Shown: piece after piece, positions 40,128 through 63,988 of the stretch
How positions within the stretch are numbered: position 1 is the first letter of the stretch
Layout: every line of letters begins with the position of its first letter
Source of the DNA: Myxococcales bacterium
GTDB taxonomy: Bacteria > Myxococcota_A > Polyangia > Haliangiales > Haliangiaceae
Direction: 5' to 3'
NCBI GenBank assembly: GCA_016794525.1
Contig: JAEUJY010000146.1
Location: 62,001 to 126,000, forward strand
DNA length: 64,000 nt
Notes under the pieces: model-generated
Database searches by the model: none
What the model saw: only the letters and a program-made list of their open reading frames with translations
Told to the model about the DNA's origin: nothing
Program-made: the position numbers and the translations under genes

Positions 40128-40637
40128 TCAGCCCGGGCAGTTCGGGTACGTCGGGTTGCCGACGCGACCCTCGAGGTTGCAGCAGATGTTCGTCGGGTTG
40201 GTCGCGTCGCACGCCTCCTTCTCGGGCAGCTGACCCGAGTCGGGGAGGACGACGTAGTCCTTGCAGATGCAGAACTTCTGGCAGCAGAACGGGCCCACCG
40301 TCAGCGCGACGCCGCAGGTGAAGCCGGTGACGCACGGCGACTCGGGGACCTTGTCGCAGTCGTCGTCGCTCTCGCAGGTGGCGGTGCACATGCCCTTGTT
40401 GGCCGACAGCGCCTGGAAGTCGTCGGGCGGGACCTTGTTGATGTCCATCGGCACCTTCAAGCAGGTGCGCGTCGGGCAGTCGAGCGAGGGCGAGCCCACC
40501 ACGGCCTGGTTGAGGCCGGGATCGTCGAGGCCGAGGTCGCAGATGCGGCCCACCGGGTTGTCGCTGCAGCCCGCCGCGAGGGCGGCCACGGCGACGGCGA
40601 TCCACATGGGGCGATGCGAACGAGCGGTGGTGTTCAT
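40128..40637 (-). CDS. Cys-rich lipoprotein of unknown function
   Basis: 169 residues. Lipobox AALAAGC with Cys at residue 24. The mature part has more than a dozen cysteines in patterns such as CTATCESDDDCDK, CCQKFCICK and ICCNLEG, suggesting a disulfide-rich surface domain like other myxobacterial lipoproteins. No catalytic motif is visible. It has its own promoter (TTGACT-N16-TATTAT) and a ~50-nt leader with GGAG. The two-hairpin element follows. Divergent from the gliding-motility locus. Confidence 0.78.
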   Translation of the reverse strand: MNTTARSHRPMWIAVAVAALAAGCSDNPVGRICDLGLDDPGLNQAVVGSPSLDCPTRTCLKVPMDINKVPPDDFQALSANKGMCTATCESDDDCDKVPESPCVTGFTCGVALTVGPFCCQKFCICKDYVVLPDSGQLPEKEACDATNPTNICCNLEGRVGNPTYPNCPG

Positions 40638-40695
40638 CGGGTTCCCTGGCTCCGTTGGCAGACGTTGGGCACAAGCTCGCCCGCGTCGAGCGGCG

Positions 40696-40723
40696 ATAAT
40701 AGAAGTCGAGGTGGCGAAGTCAA
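40696..40723 (-). promoter_or_regulatory. Promoter TTGACT-N16-TATTAT for the Cys-rich lipoprotein
   Basis: On the minus strand, TTGACT (40723-40718), a 16-nt spacer and TATTAT (40701-40696). The leader to ATG 40637 is about 50 nt and carries GGAG. Confidence 0.65.
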
Positions 40724-40915
40724 GGCGGGGCGCGATGTTCGATGGGTGCAGCGGGCTCGTCGATCCGTCACCGAAACACGATCGTGGCGAGATGCCACGG
40801 TGCCGTGCAACCGCGCCCGGCACGAGGTGTCCGGGTAGTGATGCTGGGTCTGTCGTCGCGACGGCGCGATCATCGCCGAACCACCGCGCGCGTGGTCCAA
40901 GGTCGCACGGGTGCC

Positions 40916-40945
40916 TTGACAATTCCGCGCGCGCACGTCGATGAT
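40916..40945 (+). promoter_or_regulatory. Promoter TTGACA-N18-GATGAT for the TPR gene at 41050
   Basis: TTGACA at 40916-40921, an 18-nt spacer and GATGAT at 40940-40945, followed by TCCGCCGCC as after the rpsP -10. The leader is about 100 nt and ends with GGAGGA 8 nt before ATG. Confidence 0.55.
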
Positions 40946-41049
40946 TCCGCCGCCCGAGAGGCCCGCGAAAGCGTTGGCGATGTCCCCCGCGCGGGGCGCC
41001 GCGTTGCTCGCTGTGCCGACTGCTCGGGCGCCCGTCTGGAGGAACCCTG

Positions 41050-42639
<1,590 letters not shown>

Positions 42640-42641
42640 GA

Positions 42642-42697
42642 GAGGGTTTTTCGCAAAAACCCTCCCCCGGCATTCGCCGGGGCCCCCACCCGAAACG
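42642..42697 (+). terminator. Two-hairpin 3' element, copy 3 (after the TPR gene)
   Basis: Stem 1 is GAGGGTTTTT / AAAAACCCTC around CGC: compared with copies 2 and 4, C changed to T on one arm and G to A on the other, keeping the pair. Stem 2 is CCCCGGC / GCCGGGG around ATTC. The tail is CCCCCACCCGAAACG. It starts 2 nt after the TAG stop. Confidence 0.85.
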
Positions 42698-42792
42698 GCC
42701 CTGAGCTTCTATCTGACTGTCTCCACCGTTTCATCGCTGACAAGTTGACGTCGACGCGATCGACGCTGAAACGACCCACCGAGGTACACCCG

Positions 42793-46260
<3,468 letters not shown>

Positions 46261-46330
46261 GCGGCGCCCCCGCTCACGCCTCATCCTCGAGCCTTCTTCT
46301 CCGATTCCGCATCTCGCAAAGGCACGCACC

Positions 46331-47671
46331 ATGCGCCTCACCCACGTTCTCGGAACCACGCTCCTCCTCGCCGCCGTCGCCTGCGGCGGCGGCCAGAAGC
46401 CGTCGTCGGGCCTGTCGAAGGGCACCACCGACGTCCCGCCGCCGCCCGACGTCGGCACCGTCAAGCCCGAGCACACCGACGCTCCGCGCGAGGTGTCGAC
46501 CGACGCCAAGGCCGACTACGCCAGCGCGCTCGACTTCTACAACAAGTCGGCCGCCTCGGGCTGGAACGAGTCGAGCTGCCGCTCGGCCGCCGACCAGTTC
46601 GCCGCGGTCGCCCGCGCCCACAGCAACATCGTCGAGGCCCAGTACATGGTGGGCCGCAGCTACCACAACTGCGGCCTGGCCAAGGAGGCCGAGGACGCCT
46701 ACCAGGCCGCGCTGAAGGTGAAGCCCAACCACGGCGCGTCGATCTCCAACCTCGGCGAGCTGTACTTCGCCGCCGGCAAGGTCGACGGCGCCCGCAAGTA
46801 CTGGGAGAGCGCCATCAAGGCCAACCCCAAGCTGACCGCCGCCTACGTCAACCTGGCGTCGCTCAACCTGGCCGAGATGCGCAAGACCAAGGACCAGGCG
46901 GCGTGGGCCAAGCTCGAGGAGGACGCGCGCAAGAAGCTGTCGAACGCGCTCGCCGTCGACAACGAGAACGTCCGCGCCTACACGGTCTACGGCCTGGTCT
47001 ACATGGAGGGCCGGCAGAAGAACCGCAACCGCCTCGACCTCGCCAAGCTCCTCCTCGAGGAGGGCGAGAAGAAGAACGCCAAGTACGCGCCGCTGCAGCA
47101 CGCGCTCGGCCTCCTGTCGCTGGCCAAGAACAACCTGACCGACGCGCTGGCGCGGTTCCAGGCCGCCGCCGAGCTCGACCCGAAGCTGAGCGAGGCGCAC
47201 ATGAACGTGGGCCTGATCCAGCTGGGCACCCGCCGCTACGACGTGGCCAAGGCCGCGTTCGAGAAGGTGCTGTCGCAGCAGCCGAAGAACTACGACGCGG
47301 TGATCGGCCTGGGCATCGCCCAGCGCGGTCTCGGCGATCTCGACGGGGCCGAGGCCTCGTACAAGAAGGCCAAGGACATCGACCCGAAGCGGGGCGAGGC
47401 CTACTTCAACCTCGGCGTGCTCTACAAGGACTTCCGCGCCAACAAGGAGAACGACCTGAAGGCGATGCAGAACACCTCCAAGGTGGCGCGTCAGTTCTTC
47501 CAGGACTTCATGGGCAAGGACGGCTCCCAGGGCGACAAGGACGAGGCCCAGGAGAACATCAAGGCGATCGACAAGCTGGTGAAGCAGCTCGACGAGGCGA
47601 TGAAGATGGCGGCGTCGCAGCCGCCGCCGCCGCCGCCGACCCCGGCGCCCGCCCCGGGCGGCGGCCAGTAG
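46331..47671 (+). CDS. gltE: Gliding-motility TPR lipoprotein GltE (AglT-like)
   Basis: 446 residues. Lipobox LLLAAVAC with Cys at ~19. A Pro-rich spacer, then about eight TPR units follow (YMVGRSYHNCGLAKEAEDAY, ISNLGELYFAAGKVDGARKY, MNVGLIQLGTRRYDVAKAAF, AYFNLGVLYKDF). The C-terminus is a Pro/Ala/Gly tail. GltE is an outer-membrane TPR lipoprotein of the Glt complex; position after gltD and before gltF supports the name. Confidence 0.75.
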   Translation: MRLTHVLGTTLLLAAVACGGGQKPSSGLSKGTTDVPPPPDVGTVKPEHTDAPREVSTDAKADYASALDFYNKSAASGWNESSCRSAADQFAAVARAHSNIVEAQYMVGRSYHNCGLAKEAEDAYQAALKVKPNHGASISNLGELYFAAGKVDGARKYWESAIKANPKLTAAYVNLASLNLAEMRKTKDQAAWAKLEEDARKKLSNALAVDNENVRAYTVYGLVYMEGRQKNRNRLDLAKLLLEEGEKKNAKYAPLQHALGLLSLAKNNLTDALARFQAAAELDPKLSEAHMNVGLIQLGTRRYDVAKAAFEKVLSQQPKNYDAVIGLGIAQRGLGDLDGAEASYKKAKDIDPKRGEAYFNLGVLYKDFRANKENDLKAMQNTSKVARQFFQDFMGKDGSQGDKDEAQENIKAIDKLVKQLDEAMKMAASQPPPPPPTPAPAPGGGQ

Positions 47672-47839
47672 TTTCGCTGAGATAGAATTCGGTTCCAGCC
47701 CGTCCGATCCCCGCTACACTTTTCCTACCGTCGCGAAAAGAAAAACGGAACCGAGTCGAACCCCGTGTGTCAGACGCCCCAGATGCTGGCGCGCCGGACC
47801 CCCGCTTCGACTCGAGCTCCTCGAGCAGAAAGGGACGTC
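47672..47839 (+). promoter_or_regulatory. gltE-gltF intergenic region with stacked inverted repeats
   Basis: An AT-richer stretch. TCGGTTCC (47689-47696) pairs with GGAACCGA (47747-47754), GAGTCGAA (47753-47760) with TTCGACTC (47806-47813), and CTTTTC with GAAAAG lies inside the first pair. The first two pairings share 47753-47754 and exclude each other. This could be an attenuator or a promoter region with operators. Confidence 0.35.
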
Positions 47840-48091
47840 ATGTTCGCTCGCATCTTCGCCGCCGCCACGATTCTCGCGCTCGCCGCGGTTCCTGCCTTGG
47901 CTCAGCCCAAGGACAAGGAGCCGAAGGCGAAGGTCAAGGTCTACGACTTCTCGGGGGACACGATCGAGGGCGACCTCATCAAGCCCGAGGGCACGAACAT
48001 CGACGTCGGCGGCTTCGCCAAGCACTCCAGCCTCATCCGTATCCGCCAGGACTTCATCGCAGAGATCCTCAAGTCGGCCGAAGACTTGTGA
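47840..48091 (+). CDS. gltF: Small secreted motility protein GltF/CglF-like
   Basis: 83 residues. Signal peptide MFARIFAAATILALAAVPALA, then about 60 mature residues with VYDFSGDTIEGDLIKPEGT and SSLIRIRQDFIAEILKSAEDL. These fit my memory of the CglF family (DFx..xIEGEL, then SLIxxRxDF..EL..S..DL). In Myxococcus the gene between gltE and gltG encodes such a small envelope protein. AAAGGGA precedes the ATG as ribosome site. Confidence 0.72.
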   Translation: MFARIFAAATILALAAVPALAQPKDKEPKAKVKVYDFSGDTIEGDLIKPEGTNIDVGGFAKHSSLIRIRQDFIAEILKSAEDL

Positions 48092-48183
48092 TCGCGCGCG
48101 CAGGCTCCCTGCGCGTCGCGTGACCACGCCCCGGCCCTCCCGTTCGACAGCCCAGCGCAGCTGGGCTCCATGGAGACAGCAAC

Positions 48184-50469
48184 ATGGCCGGTGGCAAAGT
48201 TCCTCTGACGTTCCGACTCTACAAGGGCGACGAGTTCCTCCGCGAGGAGAAGCTCACCCTCCCGGTCATCAAGGTCGGCAAGCTGTCGTCGTCGCACCTG
48301 CGGCTCGACGACAAGAACGTCAGCCGGATGCACGCCCTCATCGAGGTGACGGGCCCCGGCGACGTCAGCATCATCGACCTGTCGTCGACCACCGGCACCT
48401 TCGTCAATGGCCAGAAGGTCAACAAGGCGAAGCTGCAGTCCGGTGACTCGGTCGTCATCGGCGAGACCCGCATCGAGGTCACGATCGGTGGCGCCGAGGA
48501 GGACGACGACATCCCGACCCGCGTCCAGCCGCAGATCAGCGAGGCGGCGGAGGCGGTGATCGCGTCGACCCCGCGCCCGTCCGCGCCGCCGCCCCCGGCC
48601 GCCGCGATGGCCGCCCCGATGGCGCCGCCCCCGACGCCGGTCGCGCCGCCGCCGATGGCGGCGCGCGCCCCGGTGCCGCCGCCGATGGCCGCCAGCGCGG
48701 TGCCGGCGCCGTTCGGCATGTACAACGCCCCGGCCCAGGCCGCGCCGACCTTCGGCGCCAGCGGCTTCATGGCCGACCAGATCGACGTCCCGGGCTCGCG
48801 CTCGGTCGAGGTCGCGGCGATGCTCGGCAGCTCGGTGGTGTCGGTCAAGCACGCCATCAACCCGCGCGGCGGCAAGGTGTCGCCGACGACGTGGGCCTTC
48901 GTCGGGCTCGCCGGCCTGTTCCTGGTGGTCGGCCTGATCGGCTTCGGCCGCGGCTACTCGAACGCGTCGTTCAACGCCGGCAAGCGGCACCAGTGGGTCG
49001 AGGTCGAGAAGCGTCCGTCGTGGGCGTTCCGGCCGCGCAAGCTGGGCATCGAGAACGACATCATGATGTTCCTCGGCCTGCCGCTGGGCCTCGGCTTCGC
49101 GATCGCCGGCCTGATGCGCATGCGCGACGAGAAGCAGTCGAACCCGTTCTTCCGCATCGGGCAGGACCCGACCTGCGAGTACCCGACCAGCGACGCGCCG
49201 GCCGGCTCGTTCGCCCTGGTCGCCCCGTCGTCGAACCCGTCCGAGGACTTCGTCTTCAACTTCCTGCCCGGCATGGAGGGTGAGGTCGCGTCCGACGGGC
49301 AGTCGATGAGCCTGGCCGAGCTGCAGTCGCAGGGCCGCGCGCGGCCGTCGTCGACGGCGCCGGGCGGCCTCGAGATGACGATCCCGCAGAAGGCGCGCAT
49401 CCGGGTCAAGGCCGGGCAGACCACCTACCTGGTCACCTCGGTGCCGCAGCCCAAGCGCCAGCCGGTGCCGGTGCTGGCCGGCCTCGAGAGCCAGGTGCTG
49501 CTGTTCTTCCTCGGCTCGGCGGTCGCGCACATCGGCTTCTGGTTCATCCTGAAGAACGTCGACCCCGGCCAGGGCGGTGCGCCCACGGACATGTCGATGT
49601 CGGAGCAGTCGTCGTCGTCGGCCAAGACCGAGTCGATCGATGATCCGCCCCCGCCGGAGCCCGAGGAGACCGAGGAGGACGGCGAGGAGGAGTCGGGCGG
49701 CACCGGCACCGCGATGGCCCTCGAGGAGGGCAAGATGGGCAAGAAGGACTCGGACCGCGCCGAGGGCCAGTACAAGATGAAGAAGAACGCCGACCAGGAG
49801 CAGCTCGCCCGCACCCAGGCGATCGAGCAGGCCCGCACGGCCGGCGTCCTCGGTTCGCAGGTCTTCGCCCAGGGCGGCACGTTCGCGTCGATCACCGGCA
49901 CCGGTGACATCTCGAGCGGCTTCGACGACATGGACATCCAGGGCGGCCTCCTCGGCAACGAGGCGGGCGAGATGAACGGCGGCTTCGGCTTCGGCCGGTC
50001 GGGCTTCGGCCCGGGCGGCGGCGGCACCGGCTGGGGCACCATCGGCACCGGTCGCTACGGCACCATCGGCCACGGCTCGGGCACCGGCTCGGGCTACGGC
50101 GTGGGCAACGGCCGCGGCGGCATGCGCGGTCGTCAGTCGGCGGTCCCGTCGGTCCGCATCGGCCAGCCGCAGTCGGTCGGCGACCTCGACAAGGCCATCA
50201 TCCGCCGCTACATCAAGCGCAACATCCAGAAGATCTCGTACTGCTACGAGAAGCAGCTGCTCGCCTCGCCGAGCCTCGAGGGTACGGTCAACACCCAGTT
50301 CTTCATCAGCCCGAACGGCACCGTGACCACCGCCAACGCCTCGGGCGTCAACGGCGACGTCTCGAGCTGCGTGGCTGGCGTCATCAAGGGCATCGAGTTC
50401 CCGAAGCCGAAGGGCGGCGGCGGCGTGCAGGTCAACTACCCGTTCAACTTCCGCCCGACCGGCGGTTGA
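48184..50469 (+). CDS. gltG: Gliding-motility FHA/TonB-like protein GltG (PglI-like)
   Basis: 761 residues. An N-terminal FHA domain (KLSSSHLRLDDKNVSRMHAL, FVNGQKVNKAKL) binds phospho-Thr partners in the cytoplasm. A Pro/Ala linker spans ~130-180. Hydrophobic segments near 235-258, 295-312 and 435-455 follow, then an acidic stretch and a Gly-rich region (~590-650). The last ~100 residues are the AgmX/PglI C-terminal domain with KISYCYEKQL and VSSCVAGVIKGIEFP, a TonB-like periplasmic module with two conserved Cys. This matches Myxococcus GltG, which links the inner-membrane motor to the outer membrane. Confidence 0.85.
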   Translation: MAGGKVPLTFRLYKGDEFLREEKLTLPVIKVGKLSSSHLRLDDKNVSRMHALIEVTGPGDVSIIDLSSTTGTFVNGQKVNKAKLQSGDSVVIGETRIEVTIGGAEEDDDIPTRVQPQISEAAEAVIASTPRPSAPPPPAAAMAAPMAPPPTPVAPPPMAARAPVPPPMAASAVPAPFGMYNAPAQAAPTFGASGFMADQIDVPGSRSVEVAAMLGSSVVSVKHAINPRGGKVSPTTWAFVGLAGLFLVVGLIGFGRGYSNASFNAGKRHQWVEVEKRPSWAFRPRKLGIENDIMMFLGLPLGLGFAIAGLMRMRDEKQSNPFFRIGQDPTCEYPTSDAPAGSFALVAPSSNPSEDFVFNFLPGMEGEVASDGQSMSLAELQSQGRARPSSTAPGGLEMTIPQKARIRVKAGQTTYLVTSVPQPKRQPVPVLAGLESQVLLFFLGSAVAHIGFWFILKNVDPGQGGAPTDMSMSEQSSSSAKTESIDDPPPPEPEETEEDGEEESGGTGTAMALEEGKMGKKDSDRAEGQYKMKKNADQEQLARTQAIEQARTAGVLGSQVFAQGGTFASITGTGDISSGFDDMDIQGGLLGNEAGEMNGGFGFGRSGFGPGGGGTGWGTIGTGRYGTIGHGSGTGSGYGVGNGRGGMRGRQSAVPSVRIGQPQSVGDLDKAIIRRYIKRNIQKISYCYEKQLLASPSLEGTVNTQFFISPNGTVTTANASGVNGDVSSCVAGVIKGIEFPKPKGGGGVQVNYPFNFRPTGG

Positions 50470-50494
50470 TCGGGAGCGAGGGCGCGAGACCTGA

Positions 50495-50550
50495 GAGGGT
50501 CTTTCACAAAGACCCTCCCCCGGCATTCGCCGGGGCCCCCCCCCGAAACG
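50495..50550 (+). terminator. Two-hairpin 3' element, copy 4 (after gltG)
   Basis: Stem 1 is GAGGGTCTTT / AAAGACCCTC around CAC, stem 2 is CCCCGGC / GCCGGGG around ATTC, and the tail is CCCCCCCCCGAAACG. It begins 25 nt after the gltG stop and is preceded by GAGACCT, which resembles the sequence that overlaps the stop codon of copy 1. Confidence 0.85.
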
Positions 50551-50598
50551 ACCCGGAGCGTGGCCACCATCGCGGGGGGCCACACGGCGTTTCGGGGG
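50540..50598 (+). repeat. Nested inverted repeat continuing from element copy 4
   Basis: CCCCCGAAACG (50540-50550) pairs over 11 bp with CGTTTCGGGGG (50588-50598). Inside it, GTGGCC (50560-50565) pairs with GGCCAC (50578-50583). The outer arm is the conserved tail of the two-hairpin element, so the tail itself can be drawn into a third stem in this copy. Confidence 0.7.
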
Positions 50599-50624
50599 AT
50601 GGTTGCGGGGCCGGATGCGGGGAC

Positions 50625-50730
50625 GGGATCGGGATCGGGATCGGGATCGGGATCGGGATCGGGATCGGGATCGGGATCGGGATCGGGATCGGGATCCGAA
50701 ACCGGATCGGGCACGGGCACGGGCACGGGC
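50625..50730 (+). repeat. G-tract hexanucleotide array C (GGGATC x12, then GGGCAC x3)
   Basis: Twelve perfect GGGATC units (50625-50696) are followed by CGAAACCGGATC and three GGGCAC units with a final GGGCGT. GGG recurs every 6 nt over 70 bases, the longest G3N3 run in the window. It lies 3' of gltG, in the plus orientation. Confidence 0.9.
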
Positions 50731-50841
50731 GTCCGGAGACGTCAGGAGATTTTCGTGAGCCGTGCTTTACCTCACGGGTCGCTCGGTCTACGGTTCGGCC
50801 CACGTCGTCGTCGGTGCGCACGCCGCACCTGGAGGCACTCG

Positions 50842-51789
50842 ATGCGTTCGTTCTTCCGCACTCTGGCTCCGTTTGCGCTGGTGCTCGCCATCGGTTGTGG
50901 CGACGCGGGTCGCAAGGAATCGATCCAGCGCACCAACGCCGGCCACAAGGCCCTTGGCGCCAAGCAGTACGACTCGGCGATCAACGAGTACAAGGACGCG
51001 ATCGCCGCGTACCGCGACAACCACGCGGCCCACTACTACATGGGCGAGGCGTACCGCGGGAAGAAGATGTTCGACAAGGCCGCCGAGGGCTACGCCGAGG
51101 CGGTGCGCATCAAGCCCGACAACGTCATGTACCAGATGATGTACGGCGTCGCGCTCTACGAAGAGGCCGTGCAGAAGGCCCGCGAGGACGCGGCGCGGCT
51201 GCAGAACAAGAAGCCGGCCGAGGTCGACGTCGACTACTCGCTCATCAACTTCGATCAGGCCGAGCAGCACCTGCAGGCCGCGGTCAAGCTCAACGCCGAC
51301 CTGTTCCTCGAGCACGCGTACCTCGGCCGCATCTACCGTGCGACCGGCCGGCCGCGCGAGGCCGCCGAGGAGTTCTCGAAGGCCATCGTCGCCAACCCGC
51401 GCGAGTGGGCGCCGTACGTCGCGCTCAGCGAGCTGTACCGCAAGTGGGACTACCCCAGCGAGGCGATCCAGGTGCTGATCCAGGGCGTCGAGCACGTGCC
51501 CGGCCAGGTCGACAAGGCCGAGCTGCACTACCAGCTCGGCATGGCCTACACCGAGAAGCAGGACGACGCGAAGGCGATCGAGTCCTTCACCGCCGCGATC
51601 GACGCGTCGAAGGACAAGCACATCGCCAAGTTCATGCGCGGCCAGGCGTACCTGCGCAAGGGCGACCTCAAGGCGGCCGACAAGGACCTCGAGGCGTTCG
51701 CCAAGGCCGCCGGCCCGGCCGACGCCACCAACAAGTCGATCGCCCAGAAGATGCGCTTCTCGATCGCCGCGAAGCTGCAAGGCGGCTGA
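50842..51789 (+). CDS. TPR lipoprotein in the gliding-motility locus
   Basis: 315 residues. Lipobox LVLAIGC with Cys at residue 19, then about six TPR units (NAGHKALGAKQYDSAINEY, HYYMGEAYRGKKMFDKAAEG, EHAYLGRIYRATGRPREAAE, LHYQLGMAYTEKQDDAKAIE). Probably an outer-membrane or periplasmic scaffold. It occupies the place where Myxococcus has the barrel gene gltH, but it is not a barrel. GGAGG lies 6 nt before the ATG. A 9-bp hairpin follows its stop codon. Confidence 0.82.
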   Translation: MRSFFRTLAPFALVLAIGCGDAGRKESIQRTNAGHKALGAKQYDSAINEYKDAIAAYRDNHAAHYYMGEAYRGKKMFDKAAEGYAEAVRIKPDNVMYQMMYGVALYEEAVQKAREDAARLQNKKPAEVDVDYSLINFDQAEQHLQAAVKLNADLFLEHAYLGRIYRATGRPREAAEEFSKAIVANPREWAPYVALSELYRKWDYPSEAIQVLIQGVEHVPGQVDKAELHYQLGMAYTEKQDDAKAIESFTAAIDASKDKHIAKFMRGQAYLRKGDLKAADKDLEAFAKAAGPADATNKSIAQKMRFSIAAKLQGG

Positions 51790-51820
51790 GACCCGAGCGA
51801 TCGCGCGCTGGTGTGACTGG

Positions 51821-51843
51821 ACGCCCCGCTCGATGCGGGGCGT
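51821..51843 (+). terminator. Hairpin after the TPR lipoprotein
   Basis: ACGCCCCGC (51821-51829) and GCGGGGCGT (51835-51843) form a perfect 9-bp stem around TCGAT, 31 nt after the stop codon. TCGAGGTTT follows, a weak T-tract. Confidence 0.6.
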
Positions 51844-51853
51844 TCGAGGTTTC

Positions 51854-51941
51854 GGGGGACGGGATCGGGGAGGGGGACGGGGACGGGATCGGGATCCGGA
51901 TCCGGATCCGGGCACGGGCACGGGCACGGGCACGGGCACGG
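51854..51941 (+). repeat. G-tract hexanucleotide array D
   Basis: GGGGGAC, GGGATC, GGGGAG and similar units lead to three GGATCC repeats and then five GGGCAC units. The order (GGGATC-type, then CCGGATC, then GGGCAC) is that of arrays A, B and C. It lies between the TPR lipoprotein gene and the giant TPR gene. Confidence 0.85.
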
Positions 51942-52031
51942 ACCGTCGAGGCGAGGAAAAATCGACGGGGCTGGTGCTTCGCGGCCCGAGGGGGTAGAAG
52001 TTTCCCTGCAAGTGCGGGAGGATGCGCGCAG

Positions 52032-63872
<11,841 letters not shown>

Positions 63873-63879
63873 GGCCAGG

Positions 63880-63962
63880 TCGGGGATCGGGGACGGGGTC
63901 GGGATCGGGGTCGGGGTCGGGGTCGGGATCGGGGTCGGGGACGGGATCGGGATCGGGATCCG
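63880..63962 (+). repeat. G-tract hexanucleotide array E
   Basis: Begins 7 nt after the gltI stop. Units GGGGATC, GGGGAC, GGGGTC (several) and GGGATC with G-runs of three or four every 6 nt. Unlike arrays A-D it has no GGGCAC block. Confidence 0.85.
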
Positions 63963-63964
63963 AT

Positions 63965-63988
63965 GCGCCGGGCCGTTGGGCCCGGCGC
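63965..63988 (+). terminator. Hairpin after array E, probable gltI terminator
   Basis: GCGCCGGGCC (63965-63974) and GGCCCGGCGC (63979-63988) form a perfect 10-bp stem around GTTG. The window ends 12 nt later, so any T-tract would be just outside. Confidence 0.55.

Larger units (their letters stand above)
40638..41049. other. 412-bp divergent intergenic region
   Basis: No gene fits here. It holds the promoter of the Cys-rich lipoprotein (near 40700) and that of the motility locus (near 40930). Between them are two palindromes: CACGATCGTG (40777-40786) and CACGG-TG-CCGTG (40796-40807). They could be operator sites for a regulator shared by the two transcripts, but no regulator is encoded next to them. 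Confidence 0.5.
50470..50841 (+). other. 372-bp intergenic region after gltG
   Basis: Contains no gene. In order it has the two-hairpin element (50495-50550), a further nested hairpin (to 50598), G-tract array C (50625-50730), and a ~110-bp stretch before the TPR lipoprotein. That last stretch has the ribosome site TGGAGG but no clear promoter. Confidence 0.7.

Noticed and set aside
50625-50730. Possible CRISPR array
   Set aside because: The repeats have a 6-bp period with no spacers, and no cas gene is nearby.
50466-52031. Upstream in-frame extension of gltI (more than 500 extra residues)
   Set aside because: The frame is open only because it crosses the G-tract arrays and the TPR lipoprotein gene in another frame. 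The extension reads Gly-Ile/Gly-His and Arg-rich strings. ATG 52032 has a ribosome site and a sensible N-terminus.
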